DNA of 64,000 nt from JASLDZ01 sp964235945 (GCA_964235945.1 CAXSDV010000009.1:15304-79303), one strand, 5' to 3'. Shown: positions 32,472 through 40,328, counted from the stretch's first letter. Translations and numbers: made by a program. The notes: generated from the sequence alone by a model not told the origin.

Positions 32472-32526
32472 TGCGTCGGCGGCGGCATGGGGGTGGCGGT
32501 CTGCGTGGAGCGCCCCTGAGCGGCCC
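32472..32526 (+). repeat. 55-bp direct repeat, right copy; spurious phaA tail
   Basis: Identical to 32317-32371. It re-encodes the end of phaA (CVGGGMGVAVCVERP plus stop) without the rest of the gene. It should be read as the same locus, not as a second thiolase fragment or pseudogene. Confidence 0.93.
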
Positions 32527-32649
32527 GTCCGCCGTCGGCCGGGACGCCGGCCGCGCCGCCCTGGTGGAACGCTCGCGGGGCCCCGCGTCTTGCGGGTGGA
32601 GCGCACCGCACGGTAGCGCTGGCCAACGAGCAAAACAGGGAGCGGACGC

Positions 32650-33375
32650 ATGGCGGGACGAGTGGCGTTGGTGACGGGCGGAACGCGCGGCATAGGCCGG
32701 GCCGTCGTCGAGCGGCTCAAGGCCGACGGCTTCCGCGTGGCGGCCGGATATTCGGGCAACGAGGCCGCCGCCCAGGCGTGCGCGAACGAGCTCGGGGTGA
32801 CCATCGTCAAAGGCAATGTGGGCGAGTTCGACGACGCCGCCCGCGCGGTCAGGGAGGTGGAGGCCGAGCTTGGCCCGATCGAAGTGCTGGTCAACAACGC
32901 CGGCATCACCCGCGACGCCATGCTGCACAAGATGACGCCCCAGCAGTGGAACGAGGTGATTTTCGTCAATCTCGCCTCCATCTTCAACATGAGCCGAAAC
33001 GTGATCGAAGGCATGCGCGAGCGCGGCTACGGGCGGATCATCAACATCAGCTCCATCAACGGCCAGAAAGGGCAGTCGGGGCAGACGAACTACTCGGCCG
33101 CCAAGGCGGGCGTGATCGGCTTCACCAAGGCGCTGGCCCAGGAGGTCGCCTCCAAGGGAATCACCGTCAACGCGGTCGCGCCCGGCTACATCGACACGGA
33201 CATGATGAGCTCCATTCCTCCGCCGGTCATGCAGAAGATCGTGGGCGCCATTCCCGTGGGCCGCCTCGGCCATGCGGACGAGATCGCCGCCTGCGTGGCG
33301 TTCCTGGCGCGGGAGGATGCGGCGTTCATCACGGGCGCGACCGTTTCGGCCAACGGCGGTCAGCACTTCGCCTGA
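32650..33375 (+). CDS. phaB: Acetoacetyl-CoA reductase
   Basis: NADPH-dependent short-chain dehydrogenase that reduces acetoacetyl-CoA to (R)-3-hydroxybutyryl-CoA, the PHB monomer. The 241-aa product has the dinucleotide motif TGGTRGIG (residues 9-16), NNAG, and the catalytic Ser (134/135)-Tyr148-Lys152 in SSINGQKGQSGQTNYSAAK. PhaB-type features such as IFNMSRNVIEGM and SGQTNYSAAKAGVIGFTKAL distinguish it from generic FabG. GGGAG precedes the ATG. It follows phaA; PHA synthase (phaC) is not in this window. Confidence 0.94.
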   Translation: MAGRVALVTGGTRGIGRAVVERLKADGFRVAAGYSGNEAAAQACANELGVTIVKGNVGEFDDAARAVREVEAELGPIEVLVNNAGITRDAMLHKMTPQQWNEVIFVNLASIFNMSRNVIEGMRERGYGRIINISSINGQKGQSGQTNYSAAKAGVIGFTKALAQEVASKGITVNAVAPGYIDTDMMSSIPPPVMQKIVGAIPVGRLGHADEIAACVAFLAREDAAFITGATVSANGGQHFA

Positions 33376-33407
33376 TCGGCGGCTCCGGCGTCGCGGTCGG
33401 GGGTGGT

Positions 33408-33426
33408 GCGGGTGCGCAACACCCGC
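33408..33426 (+). terminator. Hairpin after phaB
   Basis: Perfect 7-bp stem GCGGGTG / CACCCGC with loop CGCAA, 33 bases past the phaB stop and before the next gene. No T-tract. A plausible but weak terminator. Confidence 0.35.
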
Positions 33427-33492
33427 CCGTGCGCTCGCCGCAGCCGGCGCGCCGCCCGAAAAGCGCCCGACTCCCCGAGCATCTGGAGGGTG

Positions 33493-34377
33493 ATGTTCGA
33501 ACGAGTGGGACGAGTGTGCGCCTGCGCCGGCCTGGCCTGGGGGCTGGCGGCGGGCGCGGCCTCCGCGTTCGGCGGCGCTCGCGGCGGCGGTCCCCCCGGC
33601 TGGGGCGCGGGCCCGGGGTCGGGCCCGGGTGGGTTCGGGGGCGCCGGTTCGCGCTTCGGCCCCCCGCCGGGCTTCGCGCCGCGGCCGGGCGACCCGTCCT
33701 CCCTGCGCGACGCCCTGTTCGGCGGGCGGGCGGGCGTCGACCGCCACTTCGGTTCGGCGCCTCCCGTGGCGCGGTACACGGCCGATACGGGCCAGGAGTT
33801 CGTGCTGGACCGCGAGGCCCACGGAGCGCTGCTGCGCTTCGAGAACAGCGCGGAGGTGTGGGCCCTCACCGTCTCCCCCGGCCCCAGGGGAGACTGGATC
33901 TTCAGGAACGACGCGGGCCAGCCCGTGCTGCGCGCCTCGCGCCTGGGCGGCGTCACCCTGTTCACTCCGGAGCGACCCATGGGTCTGGCGGCCAGCCTGG
34001 TGGGGCAGGCGGGGCCCCTGCGCCCGGCGGTGGTGGTGGGGCCCAACGCGCTCCTGGCGGCGCTGACGGAGGCCAGCCGCCGGTCCAGCCGCTTCGCCCA
34101 GCACCTGGTGGTGTTCGATGCGCCCAACGTCACGCCCGAAGGCGACGGCGAGTTCGCCGACGCCGCCTTCATCACCTCCGAGGCCTTCGCCCGGCTGGGG
34201 GCGGCGGGGGCGAGCGGGCGCGCGGTGCTGCAGCGGTTCATGCAGGTTGTGTTCGTCCCCGGCCACGCGGCCGACGTTCAGGCGACGGGCGCGCGGGTGG
34301 AGATCGTGGTCTGCCCCGAGCGCGGCGTGGCGGGCCGCCCCTCCTCCGCGCGCATCGTGGAGGTGATGCGGCGCTGA
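33493..34377 (+). CDS. Secreted protein, DUF4908-like
   Basis: A 294-aa protein with an N-terminal signal peptide (MFERVGRVCACAGLAWGLAA, GAASAFG), then a Gly/Pro-rich linker (about residues 25-70), then a folded domain. The domain contains VDRHFGSAPPVARYTADTGQ, EFVLDREAHGALLRFENSAE, VTLFTPERPMGLAASLVG and, near the end, VFVPGHAADVQATGARVEIV. It resembles the DUF4908 proteins of Caulobacter-like bacteria, from memory of the family. GGAGGG lies next to ATG 33493; an upstream frame extension to 33403 is rejected because it overlaps the hairpin after phaB. Function is unknown; likely periplasmic. Confidence 0.7.
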   Translation: MFERVGRVCACAGLAWGLAAGAASAFGGARGGGPPGWGAGPGSGPGGFGGAGSRFGPPPGFAPRPGDPSSLRDALFGGRAGVDRHFGSAPPVARYTADTGQEFVLDREAHGALLRFENSAEVWALTVSPGPRGDWIFRNDAGQPVLRASRLGGVTLFTPERPMGLAASLVGQAGPLRPAVVVGPNALLAALTEASRRSSRFAQHLVVFDAPNVTPEGDGEFADAAFITSEAFARLGAAGASGRAVLQRFMQVVFVPGHAADVQATGARVEIVVCPERGVAGRPSSARIVEVMRR

Positions 34378-34401
34378 AGCGCCCCGTCGCCAGGCTCGTC
34401 G

Positions 34402-35145
34402 TCAGCCCTTGAACGCGTCCTTGGCGGCGCGCACGGCGGCGAAGGCCGCCTCCGGGGCGAGGTCCGGGTGCAGGTGGGGCGCGTCCACGAAGGGGTTGGC
34501 CTCGCGTTCGGCGCCGACGGTGGTCGGGACGGAGGGTTCGCCCCGGGCGCGCTTGGCCAGCAGGGCGCGGGCGGCGGCCTGCGGACCCGGGCGGGGGTCG
34601 ATATCCAGGGTGAAGCGCGCGTTGGTTTCGCCGTACTCGTGGGCGCTCCAAACCTGCGTCCCGTCCGGCAGCGCCATCAGGCGCTCGAGCCCCGCCCAGG
34701 CCTGGGCGGGCGTGCCCTCGAACAAGCGGCCGCAGCCGAGCGGGAACAGGGCGTCGCCCACGAACGCCACCCCCGCCGCCGGCGCGTGGTAGCTGACATG
34801 GCCCAGGGTGTGGCCCCCGGTCTCCAGCACGTGGAAGCGCGTCTCCCCGAGGTCCACCGTGTCGCCGGGGGCGACCACCCGGTCGAGCGGGGCCACGCGG
34901 CGCACCTCCTCGGGGCCGATGATCTCAGCCCCGGCCGCCTTGAGCGCGGCGTTGCCGTCCGTGTGGTCGCGGTGCCAGTGGGTGTTGAGCACGGTGGACA
35001 CGCTCCAGCCCGCGCTGCGCGCGTCCGCCAGCACCGCGTCCGCGTCCGGCGCGTCGACGGCGGCCACGAGGCCGCTGGCCCGGTCGCGCACCAGGAGGCC
35101 GTAATTGCTCTCCAGGCAGCGGAAGAAGCGGACGTCGACGGGCAT
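34402..35145 (-). CDS. gloB: Hydroxyacylglutathione hydrolase (glyoxalase II)
   Basis: Metallo-beta-lactamase-fold enzyme that hydrolyses S-D-lactoylglutathione to D-lactate and glutathione, completing methylglyoxal detoxification. The 247-aa product has the binuclear metal motif THWHRDHTDGN, HTLGH, GDALFPLGCGRLFEG and the GloB-specific HEYGETNARF. It ends with a HAGH_C-type helical domain. Length matches the family. Divergent from the P-II gene, with 95 bases between starts. Confidence 0.94.
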   Translation of the reverse strand: MPVDVRFFRCLESNYGLLVRDRASGLVAAVDAPDADAVLADARSAGWSVSTVLNTHWHRDHTDGNAALKAAGAEIIGPEEVRRVAPLDRVVAPGDTVDLGETRFHVLETGGHTLGHVSYHAPAAGVAFVGDALFPLGCGRLFEGTPAQAWAGLERLMALPDGTQVWSAHEYGETNARFTLDIDPRPGPQAAARALLAKRARGEPSVPTTVGAEREANPFVDAPHLHPDLAPEAAFAAVRAAKDAFKG

Positions 35146-35240
35146 TGGCGGACCTCGGGCGGCGGGGCGGGACGGGCGCGGCCTTGGCGTGGCCGCACGG
35201 CTCCGGCATAGGTCGCGACGCCCCCGGAGCTCCTCGTCCC

Positions 35241-35585
35241 ATGAAGCTGATCGTCGCCGTCATCAAGCCGAGCCGGTTGGACGAGGTGCTGGACGCCTGC
35301 ACGGAGGCGGGCGCCTCGGGCCTCACCGTCACGGAGGTGCGCGGCTACGGCCGCCAGCGCGGCAAGACGGAGGTGTACCGCGGGGCCGAGTACGAGGTGC
35401 GGCTCCTGCCCAAGGTCAAGATCGAGGCGGCGGTGCCCGACGACATCGTCGAGCGCATGGTGGAGGCGGTGGCCGCCGCCGCCAACACCGGCCGCATCGG
35501 CGACGGCAAGGTGTTCGTGCTCGACCTCGAACAGGCCGTGCGCATCCGCACCGGCGAACGCGACGCGGCCGCCATCGCGGGCTAG
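35241..35585 (+). CDS. P-II family nitrogen regulatory protein (GlnB/GlnK-like)
   Basis: Trimeric signal protein that senses 2-oxoglutarate and ATP/ADP and reports nitrogen and energy state. The 114-aa product is complete: KLIVAVIKPSRLDEVLDACT, the T-loop GYGRQRGKTEVYRGAEYEV with Tyr51 (uridylylation site in enteric P-II), and the B-loop NTGRIGDGKVFVLDLEQAVR. No amtB, glnA or glnD is nearby, so which partner it serves is open. ATG 35241 follows GGAG. Its TAG stop overlaps the convergent metW stop inside a CTAG. Confidence 0.93.
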   Translation: MKLIVAVIKPSRLDEVLDACTEAGASGLTVTEVRGYGRQRGKTEVYRGAEYEVRLLPKVKIEAAVPDDIVERMVEAVAAAANTGRIGDGKVFVLDLEQAVRIRTGERDAAAIAG

Positions 35586-36193
35586 CTCCGGCCTCGCCCG
35601 CGCCGCAAGAGGAGCAACGCCGTCTCCGCGCGCCAGGTCTCGATCGCGCGGCGGGGGTTCATGGGGCGGGCGGGGCGGCCTTGCGCGAGGGCGGCGGCCG
35701 CCTCGACCACCAGGCCCAGCTCGTCGGCGAGGTCCAGGAAGTCGTGCAGGGTGCACAGGTGGATGTTGGGGGTGGACCACCAGGGCTCGGGCAGGGCGCG
35801 GGTGGCGGGCATGCGGCCGGTGGTCAGCAGGGAGGCGCGCACGCGCCAGTGGCCGAAGTTGGGGAAGGACACCACCGCGCGCTCGGCCAGGCGGGTCAGG
35901 TCGCTCAGCACCTTGCGCGGCTCGCGCACCGCCTGCAGCGTGCCCGAGAGGATGGCGTAGTCGAAGGCGTCCGCCGGAAACTCGGCCAGGTCGCGGTCCG
36001 CGTCGCCCTGCATCACCGACAGGCCGCGCGCCAGGCAGGCGCCCACCCCCTCCGCCCCGATCTCCAGGCCGCGCGCGTCCGCGCCCTTGGCGTCGCGCAG
36101 GAGCTGGAGGAGCTCGCCCTCGCCGCAGCCCACGTCCAGCACCCGGGCGCCCGGGCGCACCAGGCGCAGGATCTCGCGGAAGTCCTCGCGCAC
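35582..36193 (-). CDS. metW: Methionine biosynthesis protein MetW
   Basis: A 203-aa SAM-methyltransferase-fold protein that works with MetX in methionine synthesis in many proteobacteria, probably as a partner or activator of MetX. It has the motif I region RVLDVGCGEGELLQLL, then DARGLEIGAEGVGACLARGL, VMQGDADRDLAEFP and YAILSGTLQAVREPRKVL, and WWSTPNIHLCTLHDFLDL near the C-terminus, all MetW traits. It starts at GTG 36193, seven bases after metX ends. Its stop overlaps the P-II gene stop on the other strand. Confidence 0.93.
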   Translation of the reverse strand: MREDFREILRLVRPGARVLDVGCGEGELLQLLRDAKGADARGLEIGAEGVGACLARGLSVMQGDADRDLAEFPADAFDYAILSGTLQAVREPRKVLSDLTRLAERAVVSFPNFGHWRVRASLLTTGRMPATRALPEPWWSTPNIHLCTLHDFLDLADELGLVVEAAAALAQGRPARPMNPRRAIETWRAETALLLLRRGRGRS

Positions 36194-36199
36194 GGCCGT

Positions 36200-37336
36200 T
36201 CAGCGCACGGCGGCGAGGAAGCCGGCCACCGCGTCCAGCATGACGGGCTCGTCCAGCAGAAAGGCGTCGTGGCCGCGGTCGCTCTCGATCTCCAGGAAGC
36301 TCGCGTGCGCCCCCGCCGCGTTGAGCGCGCGCACCACCGCGCGGCTCTCGGCGGTGGGGTAGAGCCAGTCGGAGGTGAAGCTCATCACGCAGAAGCGCAC
36401 GTCGCGCGCTCGCTCAAAGGCGCGCGACAGCACGCCGCCGTGGGCCTTGGCAAGGTCGAAATAGTCCATGGCCCGCGTGATGTAGAGGTAGGCGTTGGCG
36501 TCGAAGCGGTCGACGAAGGCCGCCCCTTGGTGGCGCAGGTAGCTCTCCACCTGGAAGTCGGCGTCGAAGCCCCAGGAGAGCCCGGAGGCCTCGCCGTTCT
36601 GCAGTTCGCGGCCGAATTTCCTCTGCAGGGCGGGCTCGGACAGGTAGGTGATGTGCGCGGCCATGCGCGCCACCGCCAGCCCCTTCTCCGGGCGCACGCC
36701 CAGCGCCAGGTAGTCGCCGCCGCGCCAGTCGGGGTCGGCCATCACCGCCTGGCGGCCCACCTCGTGGAAGGCGATGTTCTGGGCGGTGTGGCGCGCGGCG
36801 GTGGCGATCGCCACGCACGAGCGCAGCCGCTCGGGGTGGGCGTGGGCCCACTCCAGCGCCTGCATCCCGCCCATGGAGCCGCCCACCACCGCGTGCAGCC
36901 GCTCGATCCCCAGCGCGTCCAGCAGCGCGACCTGGGCGCGCACCATGTCGGCCACGGTGATCACCGGGAAGCTCAGCCCGTAGGTGCGGCGGGTCGTCGG
37001 GTCGAGGGAGGCGGGCCCGGTCGAGCCCATGCAGCCGCCGATCACGTTGGCGCACACCACGAAGAGGCGGCCCGGATCGACGGGACGGCCCGGGCCCACC
37101 ATCAGCGTCCACCAGCCGGGCTTGCCCGTCTGCGGGTGGGGGCTGGCCAGGTGCTGGTCCCCGGTCAGCGCGTGGCACACGAGCACGGCGTTGGAGCGGT
37201 CGGCGTTCAGCCGGCCGTAGGTCTTGTAGGCGACCTCGCACCCCGCCAGCGACCGGCCCGAGTCGAGCGGGAGGGGCTCGGCCAGGCGCAGGACACCGCC
37301 GTCCGTCTCCACCGCCTGGAACACGCCGTCGTCCAT
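36200..37336 (-). CDS. metX: Homoserine O-acetyltransferase (or O-succinyltransferase) MetX
   Basis: Alpha/beta-hydrolase enzyme that acylates homoserine, the first committed step of methionine synthesis. The 378-aa product has the nucleophile Ser154 in VVGGSMGGMQALEW, a substrate-site GCMGSTGPASLDP, the acid in TSDWLYPTAES and the His in SDRGHDAFLLD. The acyl donor (acetyl- or succinyl-CoA) cannot be assigned safely by eye. It forms a two-gene operon with metW. I looked for a SAM-II riboswitch in the 81 bases upstream and did not see one. Confidence 0.94.
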   Translation of the reverse strand: MDDGVFQAVETDGGVLRLAEPLPLDSGRSLAGCEVAYKTYGRLNADRSNAVLVCHALTGDQHLASPHPQTGKPGWWTLMVGPGRPVDPGRLFVVCANVIGGCMGSTGPASLDPTTRRTYGLSFPVITVADMVRAQVALLDALGIERLHAVVGGSMGGMQALEWAHAHPERLRSCVAIATAARHTAQNIAFHEVGRQAVMADPDWRGGDYLALGVRPEKGLAVARMAAHITYLSEPALQRKFGRELQNGEASGLSWGFDADFQVESYLRHQGAAFVDRFDANAYLYITRAMDYFDLAKAHGGVLSRAFERARDVRFCVMSFTSDWLYPTAESRAVVRALNAAGAHASFLEIESDRGHDAFLLDEPVMLDAVAGFLAAVR

Positions 37337-37417
37337 GGGCGCGACAGGAAGCGCGCGGGGGCGCCCGCGTCAACGTCGGGATGACGCGGGGCGGCGCAGC
37401 GCCTAGGGTCTGCGCCC

Positions 37418-38548
37418 ATGCCCGACGGCGACCTTCCCGCCCGCCACGACGCGTCCGCGACCCCCGAAGCGAAAGCCCCGCCCACCGGCGTCGGGCGCGG
37501 CTTCGTGTGGGACTGCTGGTACGTGGCCGCGCTCTCGCCGGAGGTGCGGGCGGGCCGGCTCGCGCGTTACGAACTGCTGGGCGAACCGGTGCTGGTGGGG
37601 CGCGACCGCACGGGCGCCGCCTTCGCCCTGCGCGACATCTGCCCCCACCGCGCCGCGCCGCTCTCGGCCGGGCGGCTGGTGGACGACCCCTCCGGCGCGC
37701 CGGCGGTGGCCTGCCCCTACCACGGCTGGACCTTCCGCACGGCGGACGGGGCGTGCTCGTCCATCCCCTCTCTGGTGCAGGGCCAGGACTACGACTGCGG
37801 GCGCATCCGCGTGCGTCGCCACCCGGTGCGCGAGAGCCAGGGCCTCGTATGGGTTTGGATGGCGGGCGACGCGCGCCGCCCGTCCGAGCCCGACCACGAG
37901 CCGCCCGTGTTCGACGGCGCGGTGGGCGGCGCGCCCAAGCTCGTGGAGCGCATGGAGTTCAGGAGCCACGTGGACCACGCGGTGGTGGGGCTGATGGACC
38001 CGGCGCACGGCCCCTACGTCCACCAGCAGTGGTGGTGGCGCTCGGCCAAGAAGCAGTTGGAGAAGGCCAAGGCGTTCGAGCCGCGTCCCTACGGCTTCGC
38101 CATGGCCGCCCACGCGCCTTCCAAGAACTCCAGGGCCTACGCGCTCCTGGGCGGGGCCCCCGTCACCGAGATCACCTTCCGCCTGCCGGGCCTGCGTTGG
38201 GAGCACGTGCGCGTGGGCGACCGGCAGGTGCTGGCGCTGACGATCCTCACCCCGCTGGACGAGGCGCGCACCCGCATCACCCAGGTGTTCTGGTCCGACC
38301 ACTGGGTGTTCGGCGTGCTCAAGCCGGTGATCGCCGCCGCGGCGCGCCGCTTCCTGCGCCAGGACGGCGACATGGTCGACCTGCAGAACCAGGGGCTGCG
38401 CTACGACCCGTCCTTGATCTGGATCGACGACGCCGACCGCCAGGCCAAGTGGTATCAGGCGCTCAAGCGCGAATGGGCGCGCAGCCGGGCGGAGAACCGC
38501 GCGTTCAAGAACCCCGTCGAACCCACGATCCTCAGGTGGCGCAGCTGA
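37418..38548 (+). CDS. Rieske non-heme iron oxygenase, alpha subunit type
   Basis: A 376-aa aromatic-ring-hydroxylating-type oxygenase. The Rieske [2Fe-2S] ligands are in CPHRAAPLSAG (Cys-x-His) and CPYHGWTF (Cys-x2-His). The mononuclear iron motif follows in VDHAVVGLMDPAHGPYVH. Known relatives hydroxylate or demethylate aromatic compounds, or act on larger lipids; substrate is unknown here and no reductase or ferredoxin gene is adjacent. There is no Shine-Dalgarno sequence close to ATG 37418; a possible -10 box (CCTAGG) lies about 14 bases upstream, so a leaderless or very short-leader mRNA is possible. Divergent from metX. Confidence 0.88.
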   Translation: MPDGDLPARHDASATPEAKAPPTGVGRGFVWDCWYVAALSPEVRAGRLARYELLGEPVLVGRDRTGAAFALRDICPHRAAPLSAGRLVDDPSGAPAVACPYHGWTFRTADGACSSIPSLVQGQDYDCGRIRVRRHPVRESQGLVWVWMAGDARRPSEPDHEPPVFDGAVGGAPKLVERMEFRSHVDHAVVGLMDPAHGPYVHQQWWWRSAKKQLEKAKAFEPRPYGFAMAAHAPSKNSRAYALLGGAPVTEITFRLPGLRWEHVRVGDRQVLALTILTPLDEARTRITQVFWSDHWVFGVLKPVIAAAARRFLRQDGDMVDLQNQGLRYDPSLIWIDDADRQAKWYQALKREWARSRAENRAFKNPVEPTILRWRS

Positions 38549-38934
38549 TCCGTCCGTTCCTCCTCGCGGCCTGCGGGCTCGCCTTCGCCGCCGCGTCGGG
38601 GGCCGCCGCCTCGGGGGCCGGGGCGGCGCGCGCGGCCTGCCTGCCCTACGAGCCCGCGGAGGCGATGGTGGCCGGGCGGCTCGTGCGCGGCGGCGATCTG
38701 CCGGCGGGCGAGGCTCCGCGCTACCGGCTGCGGCTGGAGCAGCCGGTGTGCACCCTGGCGGGCTCCGGCCTGCCGGGGGAGGAGGGGGTGCGGGTGGTCG
38801 AGCTGGTCTTCCCCCGGGGCGCCCCGCCGCTGCGGCCGCTGTTCGACCGCCGCCTCGCCGCCTCCGGCTCGCTGTTCCGCGTGGCGGACGGGCGCGTGCG
38901 CCTGACGGTGACGGGGCTCGCCCGGGCGCGCTGA
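38536..38934 (+). CDS. Secreted DUF4431-like protein
   Basis: A 132-aa protein starting at GTG 38536, overlapping the end of the Rieske gene by 13 bases. A signal peptide (VAQLIRPFLLAACGLAFAAA) is followed by a mature domain with CLPYEPAEAMVAGRLVRG, RYRLRLEQPVCTLAG, EGVRVVELVF and LAASGSLFRVADGRVRLTVT. The order YEP, LxG-LVR, LRL-PVC, VxLV and GxLF...LxVT matches my memory of DUF4431, a small OB-like secreted domain. Two conserved Cys could form a disulfide. Function is unknown; cotranscription with the oxygenase is likely. Confidence 0.65.
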   Translation: MAQLIRPFLLAACGLAFAAASGAAASGAGAARAACLPYEPAEAMVAGRLVRGGDLPAGEAPRYRLRLEQPVCTLAGSGLPGEEGVRVVELVFPRGAPPLRPLFDRRLAASGSLFRVADGRVRLTVTGLARAR

Positions 38935-38985
38935 CCCGCCCGCCCCAGGCTGGCGCCCCGCCGCCCGCGCGCCCATATCGCTCCG

Positions 38986-39192
38986 ATGCAGGTCGTCATC
39001 TACATCCTGATCGCCGTGTCGCTGCTGGTGGTGCTGGGCACTCTGGGCCTGGGCGTCGTCAGCGTCGCCCGCGGCGGAGCGTTCAACGAGAAGTGGGGCA
39101 ACCGCTTCATGCGCTGGCGCGTGACCGCCCAGGCCGTATCCATCGCGATCATCCTGTTCGGCTTCTGGTACACGGGCGCGCACCACGGTTGA
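38986..39192 (+). CDS. Twin transmembrane protein (HIG1-like)
   Basis: A 68-aa protein with two hydrophobic helices (IYILIAVSLLVVLGTLGLGV and VSIAIILFGFWYTG) separated by a polar loop RGGAFNEKWGNRFMRWRVTA. This is the pattern of the small alphaproteobacterial twin-TM proteins related to the HIG1 domain, some of which associate with respiratory complexes. Thirteen bases separate it from the adenosyltransferase gene, so they are likely cotranscribed. Confidence 0.8.
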   Translation: MQVVIYILIAVSLLVVLGTLGLGVVSVARGGAFNEKWGNRFMRWRVTAQAVSIAIILFGFWYTGAHHG

Positions 39193-39205
39193 GGAGGTCG
39201 TCGCC

Positions 39206-39784
39206 ATGGTCCGCCTGAACCGCATCTACACGCGCACGGGCGACGCGGGCGAGACCGGCCTGTCCACCGGCGAGCGCGTGTCCAAGGCCGACGCGCGCGT
39301 GCGCGCCTTCGGCGACGTGGACGAGTGCAACGCGGTCCTGGGGCTCGCGCGCCTGCATGCGACGGACGACCCGGCGGTCGACGCCATGCTCGAGCGCATC
39401 CAGAACGAGCTGTTCGACCTCGGGGCCGACCTCGCCACCCCCGACGACCCCGAGCGCCCGGTGGCGTGGGAGCCGCTGCGCGTCGTCGACACCCAGGTGG
39501 AGCGGCTGGAGCGGGAGCTGGACGCGATGAACGACGCGCTGGAGCCGCTCAAGTCCTTCGTCCTGCCCGCCGGCACGGCGCTGGCGGCGCACCTGCACCT
39601 CGCGCGCACCGTGTGCCGCCGCGCCGAGCGCAACACGGTGGCCCTGGCCGAAACCGGCGCGCAGGTGGGAGGACCGGCCCTGCGCTACCTCAACCGCCTG
39701 TCGGACCTGCTGTTCGTGGCCTCGCGCCACGCCAACGCGCGCGCCGGCGGCGACGTGCTCTGGCGACCGGGCGCGACCCGCTGA
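39206..39784 (+). CDS. Cob(I)alamin adenosyltransferase (PduO type)
   Basis: Transfers the adenosyl group of ATP to cob(I)alamin to make adenosylcobalamin. The 192-aa product has the PduO/MMAB ATP-binding N-terminus YTRTGDAGETGLSTGERVSK, AFGDVDECNAVLGLAR, FVLPAGTALAAHLHLARTVC (with RRAERNTVAL following) and LNRLSDLLFVASRHANARAG. Complete, normal length. It links functionally with cobS in this window, though 17 kb away. Convergent with the phosphoribosyltransferase gene. Confidence 0.93.
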   Translation: MVRLNRIYTRTGDAGETGLSTGERVSKADARVRAFGDVDECNAVLGLARLHATDDPAVDAMLERIQNELFDLGADLATPDDPERPVAWEPLRVVDTQVERLERELDAMNDALEPLKSFVLPAGTALAAHLHLARTVCRRAERNTVALAETGAQVGGPALRYLNRLSDLLFVASRHANARAGGDVLWRPGATR

Positions 39785-39789
39785 TCCCG

Positions 39790-39804
39790 CCGTCCGCCGG
39801 ACGG
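39790..39804. terminator. Short hairpin between convergent genes
   Basis: CCGTCC / GGACGG with a 3-base loop, in the 28-base gap between the adenosyltransferase and phosphoribosyltransferase stops. Small but in the right place. Confidence 0.3.
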
Positions 39805-39812
39805 GTCGGCCT

Positions 39813-40328
39813 TCAGTCCAGCGCGGACACGCCGGGCAGGCCGCGCAGCCGGCCGCGGTCGTCCATGCCGTAGCCCACCAGGAACCGCCCCGGGGCCTCC
39901 CAGGCCACGTGGTCGGGTTCTACGGCCCGCGGGGCGGGCCACGGCTTGCGCGCGAACACCGCGGTCAGCACCTCGCGGGCGCCCGCTTCCCCGCAGATGC
40001 GGCGGGCGGCCTGGAGCGAAAGCCCGGAGTCGACCACCTCGTCCAGCACCAGCACCCGCCGCCCCGCCACCGGGCGCTGCAGGCCCGCCTGCACGCGCAC
40101 GCTCCCGCCGGTCGCCTGCGCATCGCCGTAGGAGGACAACCACAGGCAGTCGAACAGCAGGTGGCGCCCTCTCCGGGCCAGGGCGCGCGTCAGGTCCGCG
40201 GCGAACCACAGGCCGCCGGTGAGCAGGCACACCGCCACCGTTTCGTCGTCGACCCGGGGGGCGAGCAGATCGGCCAGCGCGTCGACCCGGCGCGCCACAT
40301 CCGCCTCGTCCAGCAGCGGCTCAGTCAT
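39813..40328 (-). CDS. Purine-type phosphoribosyltransferase (Hpt-like)
   Basis: A 171-aa type I phosphoribosyltransferase. The PRPP-binding signature is RVLVLDEVVDSGLSLQAA. The flanking fold matches hypoxanthine phosphoribosyltransferases: VAVCLLTGGLWFAADLTRAL, then DCLWLSSYGDAQATGG, then VGYGMDDRGRLRGLPGVSAL, where hypoxanthine enzymes have VGYGLDY. Likely role: purine salvage to IMP/GMP. Start ATG 40328 overlaps the zinc-ribbon gene stop (ATGACTGA), indicating coupling. Base specificity is inferred. Confidence 0.85.
   Translation of the reverse strand: MTEPLLDEADVARRVDALADLLAPRVDDETVAVCLLTGGLWFAADLTRALARRGRHLLFDCLWLSSYGDAQATGGSVRVQAGLQRPVAGRRVLVLDEVVDSGLSLQAARRICGEAGAREVLTAVFARKPWPAPRAVEPDHVAWEAPGRFLVGYGMDDRGRLRGLPGVSALD

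Noticed and set aside
32157..32519. Frame running through the N gap and a second thiolase C-terminus
   Set aside because: It contains 34 undetermined residues, and its tail is the duplicated 55-bp contig end, not a second gene or a real duplication.
31396..34266. 956-codon minus-strand frame across the gap
   Set aside because: Antisense to phaA and phaB and bridged only by N; no recognisable protein.
37337..37417. SAM-II riboswitch upstream of metX
   Set aside because: SAM-II is frequent before metX/metA in alphaproteobacteria, but the conserved GCTAAAGC-like core and pseudoknot elements are not seen on the metX strand.
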